Both the position numbers and the translations under genes were made by a program. Source: an uncultured delta proteobacterium (GTDB lineage: Bacteria > Myxococcota_A > Polyangia > Polyangiales > Polyangiaceae). Taken from it: a stretch of 38,101 nucleotides of DNA. The DNA lies in the NCBI GenBank assembly GCA_903892415.1, contig CAITIQ010000579.1:1-38101 (forward strand), written 5' to 3'. Shown piece by piece: positions 22,747 to 31,400 of this stretch (the stretch's first letter is position 1; every line of letters begins with the position of its first letter). Under the pieces are notes generated by a model. That model was not told the origin of the DNA. It did no database searches and was given only the letters and a program-made list of their open reading frames with translations.

Positions 22747-23557
22747 GTCGGCCTTGCGTTGGTCTGCGCATTTTTTGATTTTGATCGGCTGCGCGGGGCC
22801 GGCGCCGGAGCTCAAGCAGCTCGAGGCGACGCCCGAGGTTGTACAGGTGAGCTCCGCGATGGCGAGTTCATCGAGCGGCGTTGCTAGCGCAGCGCCGCAA
22901 CCTTCGAGCGCGCCTTCAACGGCAAGCTCGAGCCGCGCCCCTGTGAACGAGCCGCAAGCACGGTGCCCCGCTGACATGGTGGACGTTGGCGTGGCCTGCA
23001 TCGATCGTTATGAGGCGCCCAACAAGCAAGGCGAGAAGCCGCTGCGTATGCAAACGGCGAAAGACGGCGAGGCGTATTGCGAGCAGCGCGGCAAACACCT
23101 TTGCACCGAGGACGAGTGGCTGCGCGCCTGTGAAGGTAAAGCCGGCAATCCCTTTCCTTACGGCAAGAAGTACCAGGAAGGCGTGTGCAACGACGACGGG
23201 GAGTTTCGCGCCGCCAACTGGAAAAAACTCGGGACTTGGCCCGCGGAGACAGCCACCTTGGAGGCCGAGCGGCTCGACCAATCGGAGCCCTCGGGGACGC
23301 GCGCAGGCTGCACCACGAGCGAGGGCGTAGTGGACCTCACCGGCAACGTCGGTGAGTGGGTGGTGCGCACGCGCAAGAACGAGACGAACTACGGGCATGT
23401 GGTGAAGGGCTGCTTCTGGGGCAAATGCTTCAGACCACCGCACACGCCGAGCTGTGAGTACGTTAACTTCGCCCACCCGACGGGCTTCCGCAGCTACGAG
23501 CTGGGCTTTCGTTGTTGCGCCACCGTTACAGCGGCGCACAGCGCAGCCAGCCCCTAG
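22736..23557 (+). CDS. Lipoprotein with formylglycine-generating-enzyme-like (SUMF1) domain
   Basis: From a TTG at 22736, overlapping the kinase stop, the protein has 273 residues with a basic N-terminus and a lipobox LIGC (Cys19); a TTG at 22754 is an alternative. A Ser/Ala/Pro-rich linker leads to an FGE-sulfatase fold at about 76-262: CPADMVDVGVACIDRYEAPN, GEAYCEQRGKHLCTEDEWLRACEG, VVDLTGNVGEWVV (near 200) and HPTGFRSYELGFRCC. True formylglycine-generating enzymes use copper-binding cysteines near the C-terminus; many bacterial relatives are non-enzymatic ligand-binding domains, and this one is shorter and lipid-anchored. The activity is therefore open. It shares its last four bases, CTAG, with the convergent argJ stop codon. 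Confidence 0.82.
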   Translation: MPRRSALRWSAHFLILIGCAGPAPELKQLEATPEVVQVSSAMASSSSGVASAAPQPSSAPSTASSSRAPVNEPQARCPADMVDVGVACIDRYEAPNKQGEKPLRMQTAKDGEAYCEQRGKHLCTEDEWLRACEGKAGNPFPYGKKYQEGVCNDDGEFRAANWKKLGTWPAETATLEAERLDQSEPSGTRAGCTTSEGVVDLTGNVGEWVVRTRKNETNYGHVVKGCFWGKCFRPPHTPSCEYVNFAHPTGFRSYELGFRCCATVTAAHSAASP

Positions 23558-24768
23558 GTCGTGTACTCGGCGTTGATCTCGACGTAGCGGTAGCCGAGAT
23601 CGCTGGTAAGCACCGTCGCGCTACCGGGGCCCTGGCCCACCCGTAGCTCGAGACGGACATCATCGGTTTGGGAGAGGGCGCGACTCAGCGCGGCCTTGTC
23701 GAAGGTGGTGGGCTCGCCACGCTCGAACACGGTGGTGCCCAGGAGGACGCAGGAGACCTCGCTCGCGACGCGCACGTGCGACGAGTTACCGGCGGCGCTT
23801 ACGAAGCGGCCCCAATTCGGGTCATTGCCGAAAAGCGCCGTTCGCACGAGCGCGCTCTTGGCGATGGTACGTGCGATCTCGTTCGCGATGGCGTCGCTCT
23901 CGGCGCCGCGCACCTCGATGCGCGTGACCTTGGTCGCGCCCTCACCGTCGCGTGCGATCAACCAGGCGAGACGCTCGGAGACCTGAGCGACGTGCTGCTC
24001 CCAACCTGCGCTTCCCTCCTCCGAGCCCGTCGCCAAGAGAAAGAAGGAATCGTTGGTCGAGGTGTGCGAGTCCACGTGAACCGCGTTGAAAGAGCCCGCG
24101 GCGATGCGACGAATGGCTTGGGCCAGCTCGGCCGGTGCGACCTTGCCGTCGAAAGCGACGAAGGAGAGCATGGTCGCCATGTTCGGCTCGATCATCCCGG
24201 CGCCCTTCGCGATGCCCGCAACGTTGAGCGTCCGCCCGCCGTGAGGGAAGCTGGCACCGGCCTGCTTCTCAAAAGCGTCGGTGGTTTGGATCGCGGCAAG
24301 GCAACGCAAAGAGGCCTCGCGGGAGACGGCGAGTTCGGCGTGCGCCCGACGAATCCCTTGGGCGAGCCGCTCGAAGGGCAGCGGGACGCCGATTACGCCG
24401 GTCGAAGCACAAAGCACCTCCTCGACTGCGCAGCCAACGAGCTCGGCGGTGAGACGGCACATCGCGAGAGCGTCGGCCTCGCCTTGGGCGCCGGTACAAG
24501 CGTTGGCGTTGCCTGAGTTGATCACGATCGCGCGCGCCAAGCCGCCCGTCTTGGCGAGGTGCTCACGACAGCGCAACACCGGCGCGGCCGCGAACGCGTT
24601 CTGCGTGAACAGGGCTGCCACCGGAACTGCGCGCGGCGCCACCATCAGCGCTACATCAGGACGGCCACTCGCCTTGATGCCCGCGGCGACACCTGCGGTG
24701 AAAAGGCCTGCGTCGCTCAGGTAGGCGAGGGGCTGCTCCGGAACGTACTCAATCGACTTTTGCTTCAT
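23554..24768 (-). CDS. argJ: Glutamate N-acetyltransferase / amino-acid acetyltransferase ArgJ
   Basis: ArgJ moves the acetyl group from N-acetylornithine to glutamate in arginine synthesis; bifunctional forms also use acetyl-CoA. The 404-residue sequence has the family hallmarks: INSGNANACTGAQGEADA, TGVIGVPLPF, the self-cleavage region KGAGMIEPNMATMLSFVAFD with nucleophile T199, HVDSHTSTNDSFFLLATGS, and RTALFGNDPNWGRFVSAAG. The proenzyme cuts itself before that Thr into alpha and beta chains. The ATG at 24768 is chosen; a TTG two codons earlier (24774) overlaps the upstream stop and is also possible. No other arg gene is nearby. It is the last gene of a minus-strand run that begins with the giant TPR gene. 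Whether it is mono- or bifunctional cannot be told here. Confidence 0.96.
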   Translation of the reverse strand: MKQKSIEYVPEQPLAYLSDAGLFTAGVAAGIKASGRPDVALMVAPRAVPVAALFTQNAFAAAPVLRCREHLAKTGGLARAIVINSGNANACTGAQGEADALAMCRLTAELVGCAVEEVLCASTGVIGVPLPFERLAQGIRRAHAELAVSREASLRCLAAIQTTDAFEKQAGASFPHGGRTLNVAGIAKGAGMIEPNMATMLSFVAFDGKVAPAELAQAIRRIAAGSFNAVHVDSHTSTNDSFFLLATGSEEGSAGWEQHVAQVSERLAWLIARDGEGATKVTRIEVRGAESDAIANEIARTIAKSALVRTALFGNDPNWGRFVSAAGNSSHVRVASEVSCVLLGTTVFERGEPTTFDKAALSRALSQTDDVRLELRVGQGPGSATVLTSDLGYRYVEINAEYTT

Positions 24769-24770
24769 GT

Positions 24771-25862
24771 TCAACGCTTGAGGGTCTGCACGACGAAAAC
24801 CACCTCTTCGACATCGAAGGGCTTGCGAATCCAGGTCACGCCAAGCTTTCCGAGGGTTGCTCCAGGATCGCTGGCGCCGGAGATCAACACGAGATCCATG
24901 TGCGGGTGCTGGGCGCGCAGCTGCTGCAGGTTGGCCTCGAGTGTGGCGCCAAAGGGTGAGGCGTCGAGCAATGCGACGTCGAACGGGGCCTGGCTCAGCG
25001 CGATCCGGAAGCGCTCGTGATCGGCGAAGGACTTTACCTCGGCGCCGCGAGCCGCGAGCACCATCTCGAGCAGCTCGATCACGCTCGGATCATCCTCGAT
25101 CAAGGCGATGCGAACGCCGGAAAGATCCCGCCGACGCAGGGTGTGAGGTGTCGCCTCGAACGGCTGGTTGCGCGAAGCTTGCGGCCAATGCAGCTCGAAG
25201 GTGGCGCCGTTCCCAGCGCCGGACACGAGCTCCAGCGACCCGCCGACGCTTAGGGCTACCGCGCGCCCATGGGCCAAACCGATGCCCGCGCCGGCTCGTT
25301 TGGTAGTGAACCCGGCGGTAAACAACTTCGACTTCAGCTCCTCGTGAACGCCCGGTCCGTTGTCGCTGACCTGCAAACGGATCATCCGTGGACCCGCACT
25401 CGTGACGTCGATCCGAAGCTCGAGCGTATGCGACACGACTTCAACGCCCGCCTCCAGCGCATTGAGGACCAGGTTCTCAATGATCGAAAGCAGCTCGGCT
25501 CCGCGCGCGACCCAGGCGGACTCGAACTCTGCGGGGAGCCGGACCTCCAGGGAGGCTCCGCGCCGACTGACCTCCTTCGCAAGGGTCGCCCGCAACTCAG
25601 CCAGCAACTCGCTTAGCCCTTCTGCAGGAGCATGTGCGGGCTCGGCACCAATGGCAGCTCGGCATATGTGGACAGCGCGTTTGGCGCGCGCAAGCCCTAG
25701 ATCGAGAGCCTGCCTCTCGCTTCCGGCCTTTTGCCTAGCCTCCTCGATCCAACCCAAGATGACGGTCAGCGAGTTGCCAACGTCATGAAGCGCGGACTCA
25801 AGCTCCTGCTCTCGTTTGGTCCGAGAATGCACCGTCTGCAGCGTAGCCCACGCTGCCCGCAA
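24771..25862 (-). CDS. Soluble histidine kinase fused to a receiver domain
   Basis: This 363-residue protein is unusually compact: the phospho-acceptor H26 (LESALHDVGNSLTVILGWIE) is almost at the N-terminus and no sensor or membrane segment precedes it. The ATPase domain shows N130 and N134 (SIIENLVLNALEAG), SDNGPGV, FTAGFTTKRAGAGIGLAHGR and GNGATFELHWP. The receiver spans about 249-363, with IALIEDD, phospho-acceptor D300 (VALLDASPFG) and K347 (WIRKPFD). All key residues are kept. A signal must come through a partner protein. The TTG at 25862 has AAGGA about 11 nt upstream; a GTG at codon 11 is an alternative. It is 21 nt after a lipoprotein gene and 2 nt before argJ, so it is operon-internal. 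Confidence 0.88.
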   Translation of the reverse strand: MRAAWATLQTVHSRTKREQELESALHDVGNSLTVILGWIEEARQKAGSERQALDLGLARAKRAVHICRAAIGAEPAHAPAEGLSELLAELRATLAKEVSRRGASLEVRLPAEFESAWVARGAELLSIIENLVLNALEAGVEVVSHTLELRIDVTSAGPRMIRLQVSDNGPGVHEELKSKLFTAGFTTKRAGAGIGLAHGRAVALSVGGSLELVSGAGNGATFELHWPQASRNQPFEATPHTLRRRDLSGVRIALIEDDPSVIELLEMVLAARGAEVKSFADHERFRIALSQAPFDVALLDASPFGATLEANLQQLRAQHPHMDLVLISGASDPGATLGKLGVTWIRKPFDVEEVVFVVQTLKR

Positions 25863-25883
25863 ACCGAAGTCGTTCCTTGCTGG

Positions 25884-27662
25884 TCAGGGGGCCACAGTGA
25901 TTCGCGATGGCAGGGGCAAGATGAAGGCACCGCTACCGTCGGTGGCCGACGAGCCAACTTGAATCAACGGCGAACCAAGCTCAGCCCCTGGTACGTAGGC
26001 CTCCACGAGCGAGAGCGAAACCGGGTTTCCGTCGGCGTCCCGAACCACACCTTGGACCAACACGGGGCTGGGCATCTCGAGGTCCTTGAGGTCCACCGTC
26101 GCCGACTGCGCCACTGGCGGGATCACCAAGCTAGGCAGCACGAGCCACGGAAAGCCTGAATTAGCAGGCATCTGCACAGCGACGTCAACCGTGCCCGGAT
26201 CCAGCGTTGCCTCGAAATCTCCTAACAGACCGGTGGTGGTGGTTGCAAAACGCGTGACCTGGCCGTCGACCTGAAACGCCTGTGAGAAGTAGTTGGCCAC
26301 CAGCGTTTGCCGCGGGCCGAACAACATCGGCGCCGCGCCCAGGTCCTCTCCCAAACGGTTCTGAATCGTGCCAGCGACCGTGGTCTTCGAAGTCAGCTCG
26401 AATCCCTTACCGCTCCCACCGAGGTTCTGAGCGATCGTCCACTCGCCGATGAAGGCCGCAACCCCAGGAGCCGATTCATTCGGCACGATCGACACGGAGT
26501 AGGTGCCCGGTACCAGCGCTACTCGCACAATGCCGTCCTGATCACTTTGGGTCGATACTCGGAAGGAGGCGTTCTGATTGGCTGTGCCGGTGAGGGAAAC
26601 GCTCTGCAGGGTCACCTGAGCGTTGGCCACGAGCGCTCCCGAGCTGTCGATCACGGTGGCTTCAACCGGCTCCGGAACGGCCACCAAGTCGCGAATATCG
26701 ATGTCGACCACGCGGTCCGAATTCAGATCCAGCGCTTCCACCGACCAATGCACCGAGAGGCCGCCGCTCGCGTCGCGCAGCCGCAAGATGGCCCCGTCTA
26801 CGTGGTTGTAGGCGATGCCTTTGTCACCGCCGATCTTGAGCGTTGACTCGCCTGCGGGCGGAGTCACCAGACCGAACGACTCGGAAATGACGTGCCCATA
26901 GGTCGGGTCCACCAGCTCCAGCGTCCAGCCCTCGACCGCAACATCGACAGGGACCGTCAGCGTTCCCTGCAACAAACTCGACGATTCATCAGCAAGTTCG
27001 AGCACCAAGCCGGGATCACCCGCTTTGTCGGGCTCACTCACGACCACAGAAACCAGCTGCGGCGGGATGAACGGGCAGCCCTCAATCTCGCTCGGGACCA
27101 GGTAGGCGTCGTAGTTGCCGGCAGGAGCCAACAACGAGAAGGCCGCGCTTGAACCATCCCCGTCTTGAACGATGCTCGAAAGCCCGGTGACTTCCGAGCG
27201 GAACGGACCCGTTTCAAAGCGCCGATGCAAGGTGACCTCCACCGGCACAGAGCCATCACTGGCGACGCAGCCCTCGCCGCCGATGTCGTCATTTACCAAG
27301 AGCTTACCAACCACGGGCAAGTCCTTCGGCAGCCGCAGCTCGATCGTCTTCACCAACCCGGTCGAAGACTCTTCATTCACCGTAATGACATCGGCGAAGA
27401 CATACGAGGCGCTACCGCGGTCCGTGCGCTTCACTTCCAACACGACCTGGCCGAGCTCAGACTTAGTGGCAACGCAAACGCCGCGCCCGAGAACGGCGGA
27501 ATCCACACAGGCGTCTCCGTCCGCGCAATCGGTGTTCGCCAAGCAGCCGTTATCGAGCAGAGGGTCCGACTCGAGCTGAAGCGAACAGCCGCCCAAACCC
27601 AGGGCCGCGAGGACCATCAGGAGAGGGGAGTGTCGAAGCTTCAGCTGGTTCGGAGAGAACAT
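25884..27662 (-). CDS. Large lipoprotein with carboxypeptidase-regulatory-like domains
   Basis: This 592-residue protein starts with a lipoprotein signal (HSPLLMVLAALGLGGC, Cys26). A short Cys-rich segment follows (DNGCLANTDCADGDACVDSA), a common myxobacterial mini-motif. The rest is a chain of beta-sandwich domains of the carboxypeptidase-regulatory-like or Cna-B type, seen in repeated patterns such as VEATVIDSSGALVANAQVTL, SDQDGIVRVALVPGTYSVSI and VQGVVRDADGNPVSLSLVEA. These usually act as adhesion or spacer modules on the cell surface. No enzyme motif is seen. It lies 31 nt after another lipoprotein gene and 21 nt before the kinase gene, suggesting a shared envelope role. Ligand unknown. 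Confidence 0.82.
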   Translation of the reverse strand: MFSPNQLKLRHSPLLMVLAALGLGGCSLQLESDPLLDNGCLANTDCADGDACVDSAVLGRGVCVATKSELGQVVLEVKRTDRGSASYVFADVITVNEESSTGLVKTIELRLPKDLPVVGKLLVNDDIGGEGCVASDGSVPVEVTLHRRFETGPFRSEVTGLSSIVQDGDGSSAAFSLLAPAGNYDAYLVPSEIEGCPFIPPQLVSVVVSEPDKAGDPGLVLELADESSSLLQGTLTVPVDVAVEGWTLELVDPTYGHVISESFGLVTPPAGESTLKIGGDKGIAYNHVDGAILRLRDASGGLSVHWSVEALDLNSDRVVDIDIRDLVAVPEPVEATVIDSSGALVANAQVTLQSVSLTGTANQNASFRVSTQSDQDGIVRVALVPGTYSVSIVPNESAPGVAAFIGEWTIAQNLGGSGKGFELTSKTTVAGTIQNRLGEDLGAAPMLFGPRQTLVANYFSQAFQVDGQVTRFATTTTGLLGDFEATLDPGTVDVAVQMPANSGFPWLVLPSLVIPPVAQSATVDLKDLEMPSPVLVQGVVRDADGNPVSLSLVEAYVPGAELGSPLIQVGSSATDGSGAFILPLPSRITVAP

Positions 27663-27693
27663 GTTTCTGCTTTCGGTTGAGCGGCGGGTTAGG

Positions 27694-28314
27694 TCAGTTG
27701 GAAGGTTCAGGCGCGCAGGAATCTGTGAAGGCGGGGCACTGCGTGGTTAGGTCGAAGGAGGCACAATCAGCGTCACAGCGCACGACCGTCCACGAGATGG
27801 CGTCGTAGCCGAGGGGGTCATTGGGCTCTGGAATGGGACAGCCGTTCTCACCAAAGTCGTGAGCGACCACCAACGTCATGCGATGACACCCTGGCGAGAG
27901 CGTCGCTTGGTCGGAGCGCCAGGTGGCTTTGGCGATGCGTTCTCCGTCTTCGAGCGTGGCGGCCGGGATCACGTTCCCGAGGATCAGCGAGACGTATTTG
28001 TTGTCCCCGGTGGGCACGCCGTAGTCGATGAAGAGCCTAGTCTCGACGTCGGTGCCGACGTCCTCCGAGACGAAGGGCGCGACGAAGTCCACCGACGGGG
28101 TGGTCTGGTCAATCTTGATCACGCGACGGGAGTCAGGTGTCGCGCGATCCGGAAGAAACACCGGCGCTCGCCGGATGGGCGCATCAAACTGCGGATCAGA
28201 AACGACGAGGCAGGAGCTCATGGTGGTTGCGCCGAGGATCGAGATAACTCGAGTCACGAGGGTCTTATCCAAGACGCGTGCCACCACTGAAATGCTCGCG
28301 GAACCAGCGCGCAT
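27694..28314 (-). CDS. Small probable lipoprotein, unknown function
   Basis: I do not recognise this family. The protein has a hydrophobic N-terminal segment ending in TRVISILGATTMSSCLVVSD, where MSSC could serve as lipobox. Three starts are possible: ATG 28407 (longest, 237 residues), ATG 28314 (206 residues, chosen) and GTG 28257, which would give the neatest short signal, MTRVISILGATTMSSC. The mature part is beta-rich with a region typical of an exported sandwich (VDFVAPFVSEDVGTDVETRL, CHRMTLVVAHDF) and six cysteines in the C-terminal half (SPGCHR, ENGCPI, VRCDADCASF, TQCPAFTDSC). It stands between the giant TPR gene and the larger lipoprotein gene, so the two lipoproteins may form a surface complex. 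Confidence 0.7.
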   Translation of the reverse strand: MRAGSASISVVARVLDKTLVTRVISILGATTMSSCLVVSDPQFDAPIRRAPVFLPDRATPDSRRVIKIDQTTPSVDFVAPFVSEDVGTDVETRLFIDYGVPTGDNKYVSLILGNVIPAATLEDGERIAKATWRSDQATLSPGCHRMTLVVAHDFGENGCPIPEPNDPLGYDAISWTVVRCDADCASFDLTTQCPAFTDSCAPEPSN

Positions 28315-28439
28315 AGCCGCATCGTGCGGCCGAGCGGCGAGCTGGCCATGACATCCCTGTCGCGGCTGCGGCCGGGCTGTCACTGGCGTCTTGCTGGGGG
28401 CATCCATCGATCGATTCTAGGCTGAAGCGCGTGACGACG

Positions 28440-31400
28440 TCACCGCCGGATGGAACGCGGCGAATGAGATTGCCAACGCGCGCCAGCGAACTCTCCACGC
28501 ACAGCGAGGCTCACGAGATCACGAGCCAACTCGCTCGCGAGGCACAAGGCAAAGAGCGGCTCTGGCCCTTCGAGCGGCCAGTCGACCTGCTCGGTGCGGG
28601 CGACCAGCGACAACGAGTGGAACAGGTCCGCAGTCACGAACAGCCCTGCGCGATAGGAAATCAGGAAGGCGACTCGACGAGCCTCTGCCACCGAGAGCGG
28701 CCCTGGTGCGAGCAGTTCGCGCAGCCGACGCTCGGCGGCGGGATTGATTCTTTGCCAAAGCTCGGCCGAGAGCCGAGCTTCTTCGCGGAAAATGTCGCTC
28801 GAGCCCGGAGCATCGTCGTTGCCTGGCCCAATCGGACCGAAGGCTGCCATCAACACCGTGAACAACGACCTCAGTGAGTCGCTCGGCAGGTGCGCCGCCA
28901 AGATCAAGTCGGGCACAGAGCTGACGTGAGCACAGGCCAGCTGAAACACGAGATCGCGTGTGCGAACCGCTGGGCCACGCACCACGATCGCAGGCTGCGC
29001 CACGAGCGCGACGCTGACGCCCGGCGTCGGGTCATTGGGTAAATGGTGAATTGGGCGTGGTGCTCCAAGCGACTGGGTCAACTCGCGATAGGCGTCGCCC
29101 AGGCTGGTGGCCTGACCCAAGGCCAGCCGGTTGCCCGAGGAAACGCCGTAGGACGCTGGGTCTTTGCGAAACAAGCCGGCGTCCCAAACGATGCGCAGCG
29201 CCTCCACCTCGCGCGAAGTGACCCCACGGGTCAGCAGCGAATGCACGAGTTCGGGCTCGCGAGCCTGGGAGGCGAGCGGCGGCGCCGGCGTTGCACGGCC
29301 GTCCACCACCGAAAGCACATGGGCGAGCGCCTGGACGTAGCTTTCATCGCCGTCCTGCTCGACCTCGCGACGCAGCATCTCCAGGTGCAAACGCTCGCCA
29401 GGTGCGAGCAGCACCAAGTAACGCAACACCAAGATGCGATCGCGACGCCGCGTTCCGTCAAGCTGTGCGAGTAGCTTGTCTCCCGCCTCTGGAAAGCCCG
29501 CGAGCAGCTCGGCATAGAGATGCTCCTCCGCAGCGGTGAGCAAGCTCGGGCGCGGCGGCCAGGTATGCGAGACAGGCGGGATCAACCGACGTTCATACGA
29601 CTGCCGCGGGGACACCGAGGGAGTGGGCGCTGGCGCTGCAGGCGCTGGCTCCGCAGGCGCTGGCTCCGCAGGCGCTGGCTCCGCAGGCGCTGGCGCCGGG
29701 CTAGCGACGATTGCGGCCACCGCGACCGACTCCGAGGCGTCATCCCACTCGATCGCAGGCACATCGAGCAGCACGAGATCGCTGGCTTCGGCGGGCTCGT
29801 GCTGTGCGACCAGTGCAGGCGCAACCGGAGCAACCGGAGCCACCGGCGCAACCCGTACAGGAGTGGCCGGCGGTTGCAACAACGCGGGGACGGCGGGCAG
29901 GGCTGGGATCACCCGCGGTGTGGCCGAGCTCGGCGCAGCCGAATTCGGCGCCGGAGCGATCGGCGCAACAGGCGTCACCCAGCCGGAGGAAGGAGGTGGG
30001 CGCTCGTCGACCAAGGGCTGAATCGGCTCGACTGCAGGCGACGAAGCGGGCAACGGGGGCGATTGACGCTTCGACTCGGCTGGCCGCGGTTCAGGCTGCG
30101 GCTCCGAAGCAGGGCGGCCGCGCGAGCTCTTCACCTCGATCATGGCGACGAGCTCGGCGCGCAGCTCCTCCACCACCACGCGATCGCGACGCGCGAGCAC
30201 CATCGCGTCCTCGAGCAAACGCACGCCCTCTTCGAAATCTTCTTGAGAGACGACGCGACCGAGCCGTTGCAGGTAGCGAGCACGCACGAGGCCCGAGCTC
30301 TCCTCGACCAACGCTTTGAGCACCGGCTTGGCCACGTTGGGATCTGGGTCGTAGGCAAGGATCTCGCGACGGCGACGTTCGACCTGGATCCGCGTATCGG
30401 GAGATTCTTCCGCCCGCTGCAAGAATTGCGTGGCCTCGGTGAGCCGTTCGGCCTGAATGGCTGCGTCGGCGGCAGCCAGCGCTACCCGCGCCTTGTTGCG
30501 CACGTTGCGCAAGTCGCCGTCCAGCGCCTTCGTAAAGAGCGGCACCGCCGCGTCGAAGTTGCGCGCTCGCAGCAGCCGCTCGGCCATGCCCAGCGCGATC
30601 AACGGCAGCGCTCCTACGACTGCGTGCCGCTTGGAAAGTTCGCGCAGACCAGCGCCGCCACCGTGAATCACGTCTGTGGCCTCGGCCAACAAGAAGGCGT
30701 GCAGCTCGACGAACTCGGGCGCTAAATCGGCCTCGATCGCGTGCAGCGTTTCAAGTTGTGCGGCGGCATCACGGGGCGTGCCCATCCCGCGCGCCGCGTA
30801 TTCGAGCTGCGCACACTCGAGCACCGCCACCGGCATCAACGGCGCAAGTCGCGCTGCACGCCGAGCCCGCACGAGCGCACCCTGTTCATCGCCAGCGGCA
30901 GCGGCAGCCCGCGCCGCGTCCACCAACAACTTCGCGGTCTTCTCATCGGAGAGATCGCCGAGCGCGATCAGCTGATCGATCGCGACCACCACTCCGAACG
31001 AATCGCCGAGCAGTCGCAGGACCTCGATACGCTTGGTGGCGACCTCGACGGTGTTGAGCTGCTTGGGCAACGCATCGAGCGCCTTGAGCGACGAGCGCGG
31101 ATCCGAGGCCAACGCGAACGTCTCAGCGGCCGACAAAGCTGCTTGCACGCGCTCGGCTGCAGCTTGCGAGGCGTCCGCGACCAGCTCCAGATGCAGCGCT
31201 GCGGCCTCCTCGAAACGGCCTTCGTCTTCGAGCTCGCGTGCGCGCGCCTGCAGGCTGCGTGGCGACAGGGGCGCAACGGAACGACGGGTTGGGGAGCTCG
31301 GTGCGACGGAGGTCGACGCCAGCGGGGCGACGCTCGGCGTGGCAGCCGCCGCGGGCCTCGAGGGCTGCGGAGCGGGCGCGGGCTGTGAGCGCGCGACGTT

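Noticed and set aside
29520..30725. 401-codon open frame on the plus strand opposite the TPR gene
   Set aside because: Arg-rich low-complexity translation, typical of an antisense shadow of a Pro/Ala-rich coding strand.
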